Shown: positions 19,080 through 26,760 of the stretch, piece by piece
Layout of the letters: each line of letters begins with the position of its first letter
How positions within the stretch are numbered: position 1 is the stretch's first letter
Virus record (IMG/VR): IMGVR_UViG_3300007539_000009
Coordinates: 119,185-183,184 of that record
Strand: one strand, 5' to 3'
Length of the DNA: 64,000 nt
DNA from: a virus
The notes under the pieces: generated by a model
What the model saw: only the letters and a program-made list of their open reading frames with translations
The model's database searches: none
Told to the model about the DNA's origin: nothing
Position numbers and translations under genes: made by a program

Positions 19080-19417
19080 CAGTACGCCCGGTAGTTGCCC
19101 TGCGGATTACCGCTGCCCAGCCCGCGACCAACGGCTGACCCTACGCTCATACCACCAGTGATAATAGCAGCATCTTTCACACTGTCCTTAAGCACCTGCG
19201 CAGTTTCTCTGCCTAAGGTCTTGGCGCCGGCTTTCGTGGTGAAGCGCCGCTTAGCGGCACCTCCAAAGGACTGCAGACCTCTCTTAAAGCCCTTGGTTTT
19301 CATTGCTCTAAGTGCAGCTCCACCTACGCGGAGCAGCCCGGTGAACGCGGGCCACGCAGCGGCTTGAAGCACGCCCAGTTTCTCGAGCTCATCTGCGTAT
19401 GCATCTACTAGTTTCAT
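19079..19417 (-). CDS. Small basic protein with glycine-rich tail
   Basis: A 112-residue protein with an N-terminal helix (VDAYADELEKLGVLQAAAWP), a strongly basic middle (KTKGFKRGLQSFGGAAKRRF) and a Gly-rich, weakly hydrophobic C-terminal stretch (AAIITGGMSVGSAVGRGLGS). Proteins with N-terminal DELEKLG-type motifs are common small virion proteins in large phages. Overlaps its neighbours by one and four bases. Function unknown. Confidence 0.55.
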   Translation of the reverse strand: MKLVDAYADELEKLGVLQAAAWPAFTGLLRVGGAALRAMKTKGFKRGLQSFGGAAKRRFTTKAGAKTLGRETAQVLKDSVKDAAIITGGMSVGSAVGRGLGSGNPQGNYRAY

Positions 19418-19662
19418 ATGGGCACAACTGCTTTCGTGACACCGCTAATCGGAGAGAGGCGCGCTCCCCGTGGTTGCGCAGCGAGCATTCGTCTGCGAGG
19501 ACCGAACGCCATCGTATCGGGACCTACCATCGTCCTCAGATCCCGCACCCTAAGCGGTACCCTCACGGAAAAGCTGGAAGGGAACTTGACCGAGCCCGTA
19601 GCTGCTTTGTCAACCAAACCAGAGGCGTACGCAGTTTTTGTTACGTCAGCTAGTTTGAGCAT
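19414..19662 (-). CDS. Small protein of unknown function
   Basis: A protein of 82 residues beginning MLKLADVTKTAYASGLV, basic and Pro/Arg-rich in its second half. Four-base overlap with the gene after it and one-base overlap with the gene before it place it in the same operon. No family is recognised. Confidence 0.5.
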   Translation of the reverse strand: MLKLADVTKTAYASGLVDKAATGSVKFPSSFSVRVPLRVRDLRTMVGPDTMAFGPRRRMLAAQPRGARLSPISGVTKAVVPI

Positions 19663-20066
19663 CAGGTGGGCACGCTAAATGTGGCGGACTCGCCCGCCTG
19701 GTTAGTTACCTCGACAGTCACGTCCCATCCAGTCTGCGTGCGCTGGGCCCGCACTAGGGTCAGCGACTGGAGGCGATCATTGGCTGTCAAGTTGTCCGCC
19801 AACTGCTGATTGGCAAACACGTGGGCCTGGCCTGCCCGGACAGCGCTGGCAATGTTGCTCGCCACTACTGCGTCCTCGGAAGGCACGGCCTCAAGCATGA
19901 TCGACGCTAGTCCTGCTCCCCGGCTGCGCTCAGGCATTGGATCGGACAGTAGCTCGATCAGTACCTCTTGGACTAACGAGCTGAGTCCGGAGACACGTTT
20001 GGGCGTGTCCCCGGACCCTAGCGTGATCTCGCCACTATCGGCGACGGTGAAGATGCCGTAGTCCAC
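19662..20066 (-). CDS. Possible gp25-like baseplate wedge protein
   Basis: A 134-residue protein. The pattern DSGEITLGSGDTPKRVSGLSSLVQEVLIEL, then QLADNLTANDRLQSLTLVRA and a C-terminal VTVEVTNQAGE strand, recalls the T4 gp25/P2 gpW family of small baseplate wedge proteins, but the match is only by eye. It lies near fibre genes, consistent with a tail role. Confidence 0.45.
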   Translation of the reverse strand: MDYGIFTVADSGEITLGSGDTPKRVSGLSSLVQEVLIELLSDPMPERSRGAGLASIMLEAVPSEDAVVASNIASAVRAGQAHVFANQQLADNLTANDRLQSLTLVRAQRTQTGWDVTVEVTNQAGESATFSVPT

Positions 20067-20092
20067 AGACTCGGCCGCTGAGCCTTAGCGGC

Positions 20093-20371
20093 TCAGTCGC
20101 AATCCTCGTCGTCGTCCTTCTTGCCCTTCATGCGAGCAAGCATGGCCGGGGGCATCTTCTTGTGCTTCTTGTCCTTCTTGCCCGACTTCATGTCGTAGCC
20201 CTTCTCTTCCATATCCATGGCGAGCTTGGCCAGAAGATCGCCGAAGGTCTCAGGCTCTTCCTCGTACTGCCCAGAGGCAGCAGCGAGTTTGGCCATTGCG
20301 GGCGAGGGGGCAGAGGTCGCGGCTTCGATGCCTTCGACCAGACCGGTGTGTAGTGCTTCGCTTACGTTCAT
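20093..20371 (-). CDS. Small Lys/Met/acid-rich protein
   Basis: A protein of 92 residues. The second half is a highly charged Lys/Asp/Met tail (KKDKKHKKMPPAMLARMKGK, then DDDEDCD). It stands slightly apart from its neighbours, with 26 and 68 bases on either side, between the fibre block and the glycosyltransferase operon. Function unknown. Confidence 0.5.
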   Translation of the reverse strand: MNVSEALHTGLVEGIEAATSAPSPAMAKLAAASGQYEEEPETFGDLLAKLAMDMEEKGYDMKSGKKDKKHKKMPPAMLARMKGKKDDDEDCD

Positions 20372-20439
20372 GGGTCCTGAATCAGGGGTTGGAGGGGCTA
20401 CAAGACGAGCCCCAGAGCTCTTCCCTAGTCTAGCGAGCG

Positions 20440-21084
20440 TCAGTCAATGACGCGGACCTTGTTGTGCTTGGCCAGGCAGCCCTGGTGGTGCTGGATTGTG
20501 CTGAACGAGTCCTCGCACTCGATGGGCCAAGGGTAGTACTCCTGGAGCTCCGGAAGGCGGCGACGGTTGATGTAGAGGTCTGCTGGCTCGGCGTTATGCA
20601 CATCAGCCAGCAACGCCTCAGCACCTGCCGGAGTGACGTAGTATCCGTGCGCACCACCCAGGTAGCCGCCGGGCTTTGACCGGAACGCGCCGAGCCCCGC
20701 CGCAGGGATATCGAAGTAGCCGAAGCTAGGCCGAGCCAGGTTGCAGACGTGAGTGACTTGGTCCAGCTCAGCAGGCAGCGGAGCCTTGAATACTGCGTCG
20801 TGCTCTAGCACCAGAACAGGGTATCCCTCCCTGGCAGCCTCGAGCCAAGCAAGGCGGTGCGACAAGAAGGTCGCCATGCACGGCACAGGCCGAGAATAGT
20901 TGTTGTACAAGAACGGACGCTTGTTGAGCTTTAGCAGGTCGAACTGAGTTTCTGGATTGTCCTCAGCAGTCACTGCCGGAAGCCGTGTCACGTCTACTCC
21001 ATGCTCTTCACCGCTCCTGATGCAGCGATCTGCGACTTCACACGACTTCGCGTGCTCCATCATCGTGATGACGTACGTCTTCAT
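20440..21084 (-). CDS. GT25-like glycosyltransferase, paralogue 1
   Basis: A protein of 214 residues beginning MKTYVITMMEHAKSC. The N-terminal strand plus the acidic motif VLVLEHDAVF (residues about 92-101), a loose form of VLEDD, match glycosyltransferase family 25, LPS-type enzymes. Two paralogues with the same opening (YVIT or YIIT) follow upstream in transcription, at 21081-21779 and 22366-23055. The enzyme would transfer a sugar to a host or virion glycan, or to modified DNA. It is the last gene of the operon 20440-26314. Confidence 0.75.
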   Translation of the reverse strand: MKTYVITMMEHAKSCEVADRCIRSGEEHGVDVTRLPAVTAEDNPETQFDLLKLNKRPFLYNNYSRPVPCMATFLSHRLAWLEAAREGYPVLVLEHDAVFKAPLPAELDQVTHVCNLARPSFGYFDIPAAGLGAFRSKPGGYLGGAHGYYVTPAGAEALLADVHNAEPADLYINRRRLPELQEYYPWPIECEDSFSTIQHHQGCLAKHNKVRVID

Positions 21085-21779
21085 GCGAGTGTGCTGGGGG
21101 TGTGCTGAACGGTTGTGTAGTAAGTGGTGCTTACGCCGATGTCAGGGAACAGTTGTCGGCACATGAGCGCATCATTCGGCCAGCAGCCAAGCTCTTTGGC
21201 TTTGTCGATGAGCTGCTGCGATAGCTTCGGGGAGACCATGTAGGCGCTATGACCGGCCAGCCCTTGCGGCACATGCGGCTCATCAACTTCAGGCACCGGG
21301 ATGGCGAGCTCTCCGGCCTCGGCTGCCTTGGTCACCAGAGCGTGGAATACGTTAGAGCGTCGTGTAGCGCCACGAGGGTCGTTGATTCCTACAGCGGACA
21401 GGCCGCAATAGGTCAGAGGCTCAGGATCCAGATGCTTGACGAAGCGAGCATCATCCTCCAGCACGATGATCCACTCACCTGACTCCGCACTATGCTGCCA
21501 CAGTCGGTAGTGCGACATGAAGCAAGCCATGCGCGCGTCTCGGTTGCGCGTAGCGTAGGGGTGTAGCCGCAGACCTTCGGGACCATCCTCCTCTGCGTCC
21601 CACGGGTAAGTCCAACGCAGACCCTCGGCCTCCATCTGATCACGTACGTTGAGCGGTGTGGTAGCCTCGAACTGCGCAACAGGGAACTGGTTCCTGTGGT
21701 CTTTGTGAGACTTGCACAACACTTCGTAGCTGGCGCAGCTGGTCCGCTGATCCAACAACGTGATTACGTAAGCGTTCAT
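21081..21779 (-). CDS. GT25-like glycosyltransferase, paralogue 2
   Basis: A protein of 232 residues beginning MNAYVITLLDQRTSC, with the family motif WIIVLEDDARF. I chose the ATG at 21779 because it gives the ATGA overlap with the methyltransferase-like gene before it; a longer frame to 21839 lies inside that gene. Of the three GT25 paralogues this has the most canonical LEDDA motif. Confidence 0.78.
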   Translation of the reverse strand: MNAYVITLLDQRTSCASYEVLCKSHKDHRNQFPVAQFEATTPLNVRDQMEAEGLRWTYPWDAEEDGPEGLRLHPYATRNRDARMACFMSHYRLWQHSAESGEWIIVLEDDARFVKHLDPEPLTYCGLSAVGINDPRGATRRSNVFHALVTKAAEAGELAIPVPEVDEPHVPQGLAGHSAYMVSPKLSQQLIDKAKELGCWPNDALMCRQLFPDIGVSTTYYTTVQHTPSTLA

Positions 21780-22369
21780 GCCTCTTTCGAAATCGCAGTG
21801 AAACCCACGTTGTCCGTGCAGTGGACAGAGACCGACCACCCATTAGACCTCCCCCAGGTAGTCAGCGCCCGATACAGCTGGTCGTTCTTGCGGCCGTTGA
21901 CGATGCTGGTATCGTGAGCGACGATGTGCTTAGTTGCGTGAACTCCGTGAGCAGCCAGCTCAGCGAGCATATGACTCGCTGTGTGCATGGAGTCGATGAC
22001 AAGCATGTCGCACGTGTCGTCTGCAGGCGCTGGCAGGGCTGAGTTCACCTCACGCACATCTAGGTCAATCCCCAGACGTAAGCAGTGCTCCTCTGCTAGC
22101 GGCGCCAAGAACTTGCGGTACTTGGCGAGATCGATGTCAATTAGGGTGATCCGCTTAGGCTGCGGCTGCAGCAGTAGTGCGTTAGATGCAGAACCACCTT
22201 GGTGTACCCCAAGTTCTTTGTAGGTGCGGCAGTCGCTACCGGACCACAAAGCTCGGATAGCTGCGTGCATAGCGCAGTACTGCTCGCCATGCGCAGCTTC
22301 CTGCTGCTTCACGATCGAATCGTGAAACTCGGCAACGGATGTCACCCCTGCTAGATCTGCGTTGATCAT
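21776..22369 (-). CDS. Class I methyltransferase-like protein (CmcI/hydroxylase-like)
   Basis: A protein of 197 residues beginning MINADLAGVTSV; start at 22369 chosen for the ATGA overlap with the preceding gene. A Rossmann-type SAM-binding pattern is visible: YKELGVHQGGSASNALLL (motif I), RITLIDIDLAKYRKFL (acidic end of beta 2) and CDMLVIDSMHTASHMLAEL, followed by HIVAHDTS. This order is typical of cephalosporin-hydroxylase/CmcI-like and class 24-like methyltransferases that act on sugars or small molecules. Within the operon it may methylate the glycan built by its neighbours. Confidence 0.65.
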   Translation of the reverse strand: MINADLAGVTSVAEFHDSIVKQQEAAHGEQYCAMHAAIRALWSGSDCRTYKELGVHQGGSASNALLLQPQPKRITLIDIDLAKYRKFLAPLAEEHCLRLGIDLDVREVNSALPAPADDTCDMLVIDSMHTASHMLAELAAHGVHATKHIVAHDTSIVNGRKNDQLYRALTTWGRSNGWSVSVHCTDNVGFTAISKEA

Positions 22370-23055
22370 CTCGAGTCCTCGGCATACACGCCGGATGTGG
22401 AAGTAGGAACGTAGTCTAGGTGGGTCTTGAGCGCGCCTCGATGAGTATCCCACTGAGTCTCATCACGCGCGTTACCTACAACGACCGCAGTTTTTGCAGA
22501 GTAGGGCGTAACCTTCAGCTCGCCCTGACTGTTGATGTACCGGTTCATGTTGTCATGGCCGGCGAACCCAAGGGTCTCGTAGATGTCGTTGTACCTGGCT
22601 GCAGCGTCCGGTCCGACGACGTAGCCGTGAGTGGCCTGCTCACGCCCGCACAAGTTGACTACACGGTTGCTGTACGGTTGGTTTGCGTCTAGCTGGCGAC
22701 GAACAATCGCGTCATGCTCCAGTACTATGGCCGGAGAAGAGTTGGCAATGATCGACTTACGTACCTGGTAGTGCGACATAGTCATGCACTGCTGAATCAC
22801 GATCATACGGTTCTCGATCTCCGGCGTAGGCTCCTTACCTGCTTTGCGTCGGTAGTTGTTCAGTAGCCGCTCACGATAGTCAGCTCGAACTGGCCAACCC
22901 GGGTAGAACTGCTCGAGCGTGGCCGGGACCACCGCGTCAAACAACGCAGGAGTGATGCCGTGCGCCAGACATGAATCAACGCAGCGTTGCGTCAGCGCCT
23001 GGACTTTAGGACTGTCGAAGGCATTGACGGTGGTGATGATGTAGGCGTTGAACAT
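22366..23055 (-). CDS. GT25-like glycosyltransferase, paralogue 3
   Basis: A protein of 229 residues beginning MFNAYIITTVNAFDS, with PAIVLEHDAIV as the acidic motif. I chose the ATG at 23055 because it shares one base with the stop of the preceding gene; an upstream ATG at 23070 would lie inside that gene. It is most similar in motif to paralogue 1. Confidence 0.72.
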   Translation of the reverse strand: MFNAYIITTVNAFDSPKVQALTQRCVDSCLAHGITPALFDAVVPATLEQFYPGWPVRADYRERLLNNYRRKAGKEPTPEIENRMIVIQQCMTMSHYQVRKSIIANSSPAIVLEHDAIVRRQLDANQPYSNRVVNLCGREQATHGYVVGPDAAARYNDIYETLGFAGHDNMNRYINSQGELKVTPYSAKTAVVVGNARDETQWDTHRGALKTHLDYVPTSTSGVYAEDSR

Positions 23056-23858
23056 CAGGGCAACGCCCACTCAGAGACAGGTTGGTTGACGACCGTGCGG
23101 TGCCAGGCAGCGTCGTGGTCATCAGCACCTCGCAACTGCACGTGCACAAACTTGGTGTCGGATGTGCGCGTATCGATTACTGCTCTGGGTGAGGTCTTGG
23201 ACTCACCGTCGTAGTGGACATAGCTGTTCCACCCACTAGGTAGCAGTGTGTAGGGCATCTTCGATACAGCAACCGCCGCGTGCATGTACGGCTGATCGAG
23301 CGAATAGAACTTGGGAAGGCCGGATTTCCGCATCACGTCGATGTAGCGCTGAAAGGCAGGCCAATGCTGTCGAGCAAACTCGCGGCCCTCCTTGGTGTAC
23401 ACCACCACACCACTGTTGAAGACATGCGGGTTACCTGCCGCATTTCTATGCACGTCTACGCCGTAGTGCGCTTTGACGGCAGAAGCATGGCGCTCGTCTG
23501 CTTTAGTGTTGATGGCACTAGAGGCCGTCAGATGCGACAGCTCCTTGTGAGGCTCGCTGCAGAACCCTATGTGCGAGATGTCTACGTCAAAGATGCTGTC
23601 TTCTAGCCCGTCGACTGCGAACACGTCCGTGTCAACGAACATGATCTTGTCGTACTCGCCAAAGTCATCGTCGTTGTATACCGGCTCAAACGCGTTGTAG
23701 TACTCAGGTGCGGAGCACAGCGTAGATGCCCAGGTAGGGTTGGTTGCGAACCGGTACTCCGCGCCTACACGGTCGGCGTAGGATCGCATGTTCTCCCGCC
23801 CCGCACTGACCCCGATGCCTGGAGAACCTAGCCAGTATTGGTAGATCAGGTTAGTCAC
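23055..23858 (-). CDS. GT-A fold glycosyltransferase (GT8-like)
   Basis: A protein of 267 residues. The metal-binding DxD sits in KIMFVDTDVFAVDG, with an upstream YADRVGAEYRF region and a later NPHVFNSGVVVY motif, the layout of nucleotide-sugar transferases of the GT8/glycogenin type. It probably transfers a hexose from a nucleotide sugar. Start and stop overlap its neighbours by four bases and one base. Confidence 0.75.
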   Translation of the reverse strand: MTNLIYQYWLGSPGIGVSAGRENMRSYADRVGAEYRFATNPTWASTLCSAPEYYNAFEPVYNDDDFGEYDKIMFVDTDVFAVDGLEDSIFDVDISHIGFCSEPHKELSHLTASSAINTKADERHASAVKAHYGVDVHRNAAGNPHVFNSGVVVYTKEGREFARQHWPAFQRYIDVMRKSGLPKFYSLDQPYMHAAVAVSKMPYTLLPSGWNSYVHYDGESKTSPRAVIDTRTSDTKFVHVQLRGADDHDAAWHRTVVNQPVSEWALP

Positions 23859-24472
23859 AGCTGAACACGCAGAGTGGGTCGTCCGTACGTGTATTTACCT
23901 GCACGGCCTCGGTGGTCCGTGAACCGAGGACTGAGCCACTCGTCCGTGACGCGCCACCCAAGCTCCTCGATTAACGCAAGCACGTCTTCTCGGTGGTATG
24001 ACAGCGGGTCCATGGGCGTCGGCTTCCACCCAGGACCTGCCGGGTGCATCTCAAAGATCAAGCTACCGCCGTCGGATACCTGCCCCAACCAGACCTCGAG
24101 CGTCTCTTTCGGGCAGATGCTGTGGTCAAACGAGTTGGAGTAGACAATGTCAAACGCCTTCTTCCACTCGTCCTTCGGCTTAGAAAAGTCCCACTGCACG
24201 GTGTCCGGGAAGCTGGTAGCTGTGGAGCTAATCTCTGTTCCTAGCACCTTGGCGTCGGGATACGCCTTCTTGAAGTACTGCTGCTCGTAGCCAGCGCGTG
24301 TACCGTGGCACAAAACACTGGCAGCTTCGGGGATGCGGTCTTTGATGGCCTGCATCACCTCCATGCCAACACCCGAATGACTACGGAGCTTCTTGCGATT
24401 GCCGTGCTCCTGCGCCTTGACGTATTCGTCGTACGATCCGTACTTGTAGAGTTCCATGGTGCTGCGCGTCAC
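23855..24472 (-). CDS. SAM-dependent methyltransferase-like protein
   Basis: A protein of 205 residues. SVLCHGTRAGYEQQYF corresponds to motif I, KVLGTEIS to the acidic end of beta 2 and FDIVYSNSFDH to motif IV, followed by GGSLIFEMHP. The glycine pattern of motif I (HGTRAG) is atypical. A second ATG at 24457 is possible; 24472 is kept because of the four-base overlap with the preceding gene. It may modify a sugar made by the surrounding glycosyltransferases. Confidence 0.65.
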   Translation of the reverse strand: MTRSTMELYKYGSYDEYVKAQEHGNRKKLRSHSGVGMEVMQAIKDRIPEAASVLCHGTRAGYEQQYFKKAYPDAKVLGTEISSTATSFPDTVQWDFSKPKDEWKKAFDIVYSNSFDHSICPKETLEVWLGQVSDGGSLIFEMHPAGPGWKPTPMDPLSYHREDVLALIEELGWRVTDEWLSPRFTDHRGRAGKYTYGRPTLRVQL

Positions 24473-25227
24473 ACGCGCGGTCGGCCTTTGATGGTGAGAA
24501 GCTCCTCAGGATCCTGGCTGCGCAGGTGGTCCTTGAGGAAGAAGTGAACGAAGTGAGCCTTGTCGATAGCTCCGTCCTCGAGAGCTCCATACAGCGCGTT
24601 CCAGTGCCAGTTCATCTCGAACACGTTAGCTCCGCAGCTACGGATCCAGGTATTCAGCAGTGTCTGATCGGTGCTCCACTTGTACGCGCCACGTCCGTCT
24701 ACGAACTTCTGGAACTCCGGACGCGCTAGGAACTCTGCTGGTGACTCGGGGCAGTACTGTCTGAGACTAGCGTTCATCACCATCAGTCCCATGTTCATGA
24801 ACGGGAACTGCGGATCGCCGTACTGAGCTTGCGAGTACCCGTCGAGCTTCCTGGCGTACTGGCGAGTGATGGGCAGGTGCCGCTCGACTACACCGCCGAA
24901 ATCCGCGTCGATAGGAAGATGCTCAAACACGTTGGGCGCGTTGTCGCGGATCCAGATATCGGAATCCACGATAGCCACCTGGTCGTACTCTTCGCCAAGC
25001 AGTGCTAGCGCGTTCTCCTTCTCGAAGATAGGGAGGTACCCTAGGCGTTCGACTGCGTTGCGGCTACGCCCGTTGGTCTCGGGGTTGGGCCTGATGCGCA
25101 GGATGGGCTCACGCTGAACTTTGTAGTCAATGCTGTGGCGCCGGCAATACTCAGCCACAGTAGCGGTGCACTTGTCGTAGAGCGGAACCTCTTTACCGAC
25201 ATACACCTGGTAGATGAGTCGCTTCAT
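24469..25227 (-). CDS. GT-A fold glycosyltransferase
   Basis: A protein of 252 residues. The DxD motif lies in QVAIVDSDIWIRD, with an N-terminal RLIYQVYVGK strand resembling the paralogue at 23055-23858 (NLIYQYWLGS). LPITRQYARKLDGYSQ and FPFMNMGLMVMNA follow, as in nucleotide-sugar transferases. It overlaps both neighbours by four bases. Confidence 0.72.
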   Translation of the reverse strand: MKRLIYQVYVGKEVPLYDKCTATVAEYCRRHSIDYKVQREPILRIRPNPETNGRSRNAVERLGYLPIFEKENALALLGEEYDQVAIVDSDIWIRDNAPNVFEHLPIDADFGGVVERHLPITRQYARKLDGYSQAQYGDPQFPFMNMGLMVMNASLRQYCPESPAEFLARPEFQKFVDGRGAYKWSTDQTLLNTWIRSCGANVFEMNWHWNALYGALEDGAIDKAHFVHFFLKDHLRSQDPEELLTIKGRPRV

Positions 25228-25829
25228 TTGATGGTGTTACGCAGACGACGGCTGGCCTGGTAGTGCTCGATCACCGCAGGCCCAGCGTTCCTCATGATGT
25301 CAAAGATCTTGGTGTAAGTAGCTGGCAGCTCTCTGACGCGAAGACCAGGCACGCCCTCGTCGATGACATGCTGCAGAGTGCGCTGATCCATCTCACCCGG
25401 CTTCTCCTTGTTCAGCGTCACCCACTTGTGCAGCAGGACCCGAGTAGCCTGTGTTGGGGTGAGGAACATGGTGCCGGACAGCAGCTCTCTGTTCTTGTTG
25501 AAACGCTTGTCTGGTCGGTAGTGAGCCGCAAAGTCACAGTTGTGTTCGCCTAGCGTGGCGAACAGCGAAGGCCGCGCTTTGATCCGCGCATCTGTGTCTA
25601 CATACACGATCGGCTCTTTATGCCTCCAGATCTGCTCCTGCAGGAACTCGGCCTTGAGCTGGGTGTTGGAGAACCAGTTTCCGGTGCACGGTAACTCGCA
25701 GATTCGATAGTTGAGATCGAACTGCTTAAGCGTCTCCTCTAAGCCTGCAGCCTCGTCCTTGTACGCAGAGCCTGCTGTGTAGAACGCAACGAACGTAGGT
25801 AACGGCCTATCGCCAACGCGCTCAATCAT
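25224..25829 (-). CDS. Nucleotide-diphospho-sugar transferase-like protein
   Basis: A protein of 201 residues. EPIVYVDTDARIKARP carries the DxD, and LLSGTMFLTP matches the usual acceptor-side strand of this fold. The N-terminus (FVAFYTAGSAYKDEA) resembles proteins of the nucleotide-diphospho-sugar transferase group. It is the second gene of the operon, overlapping the GroES-like gene by four bases. Confidence 0.7.
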   Translation of the reverse strand: MIERVGDRPLPTFVAFYTAGSAYKDEAAGLEETLKQFDLNYRICELPCTGNWFSNTQLKAEFLQEQIWRHKEPIVYVDTDARIKARPSLFATLGEHNCDFAAHYRPDKRFNKNRELLSGTMFLTPTQATRVLLHKWVTLNKEKPGEMDQRTLQHVIDEGVPGLRVRELPATYTKIFDIMRNAGPAVIEHYQASRRLRNTIK

Positions 25830-26314
25830 TGGTCATTGGCCATGAGGGTCAGCTGATCGACTACACCAGCCAGCGACACGTCCTTGGCCATCGCACACCG
25901 ACGCAGGACCTCGTACACCTGCTCGGCGGTCAGCGTGAAGTAGGTGCGCTCCTTGTCGATCACAGCAAGGATGTCCATGTCGAAGATCAGCGACAGGCCC
26001 TTGGCGTACTTCTCCTCGAGCGGACCCTCGAAGTGATAGCCGAGCGCGCGGCTCACCAGCACGGTATCCCCGACCGCTACTGTCAACGGGTGCAGCGTGC
26101 CGTCTTCCTGCTTGATGACCTTCTGGCCGTCTTCTGTCTGCTGGACGAGCTCACCAAAGCCGAGAACCTCAGCCATGTACGCGCCGTCCTTCTCACGGTC
26201 AGCCGGCAGGAACAGCCCGGCCTCGGTGGTTACTTCTTCCGGCAGCCGGCGAACGAGGATGCGGCGACCAGCGGGGCGTACTTGGTGAATAGTGGGAAGT
26301 GATGAAGTAGGCAT
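25826..26314 (-). CDS. GroES-like co-chaperonin
   Basis: A protein of 162 residues. VRPAGRRILVRRLPEEVTTE is the start of the GroES barrel, GLFLPADREKDGAYMAEVLG contains the mobile-loop region and following strand, and VAVGDTVLVSRALGYHFE corresponds to the later barrel strands. Cellular GroES is about 97 residues; the extra C-terminal part (TLTAEQVYEVLRRCAMAKDV) is a helical extension. Phage GroES homologues, such as T4 gp31, replace the host cap of GroEL to fold virion proteins. It is the first gene of the glycosyltransferase operon. Confidence 0.85.
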   Translation of the reverse strand: MPTSSLPTIHQVRPAGRRILVRRLPEEVTTEAGLFLPADREKDGAYMAEVLGFGELVQQTEDGQKVIKQEDGTLHPLTVAVGDTVLVSRALGYHFEGPLEEKYAKGLSLIFDMDILAVIDKERTYFTLTAEQVYEVLRRCAMAKDVSLAGVVDQLTLMANDQ

Positions 26315-26352
26315 GTCAGGAAAGTGTGCGCGGACGTTTCGTATCTATCAAC

Positions 26353-26391
26353 GAAAAACGGCTCTGCCCCTGGTGAGAGAGACAGAGCCGT
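26353..26391 (-). terminator. Intrinsic terminator
   Basis: Read on the minus strand, ACGGCTCTG pairs with CAGAGCCGT (9 bp) and is followed by TTTTT. It lies between the small basic gene at 26415-26747 and the GroES-like gene, so the glycosyltransferase operon must have its own promoter in 26315-26352 or depend on readthrough. Confidence 0.85.
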
Positions 26392-26414
26392 CGAGAGATG
26401 GAGAAGAGGCTACC

Positions 26415-26747
26415 TCAGGCTCGGCGGCGCGAGGCGCGCGCTTTGGTGCGCTTCGGAGCCTTGGCCCCGGTGACTGTGATCTTGGCCTTCTCGAGCGTGT
26501 CGCGGATCGATCCGACGAGCTCGGGGTGGACAGCCACAGACTTGAGGCCGAAGCCGGGCCAGCGGTGGCGAAGAGCCGGGTGGTTCGGCGGCGTGGAGTT
26601 CGCTCGGAACTCCATAGCCACGTAATCACGCCTCAGGTTCTCATCCAGCGCGATGCGTACCTTGTTGAACCCAAGCTCGCCCGCCTTACGGGCGTCGTTG
26701 AGGTCAGTGGTGAATCGAGACGCAGTGCGCTTCATTGTTGTAGTCAT
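26415..26747 (-). CDS. Small basic protein
   Basis: A protein of 110 residues with a folded-looking core (FNKVRIALDENLRRDYVAME) and a strongly basic C-terminus (KAPKRTKARASRRRA). It ends just before a clear minus-strand terminator. An internal ATG at 26735 is an alternative start. Nucleic-acid binding is plausible from charge alone; no family is recognised. Confidence 0.6.
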   Translation of the reverse strand: MTTTMKRTASRFTTDLNDARKAGELGFNKVRIALDENLRRDYVAMEFRANSTPPNHPALRHRWPGFGLKSVAVHPELVGSIRDTLEKAKITVTGAKAPKRTKARASRRRA

Positions 26748-26760
26748 CTAGTTGTGTGTA

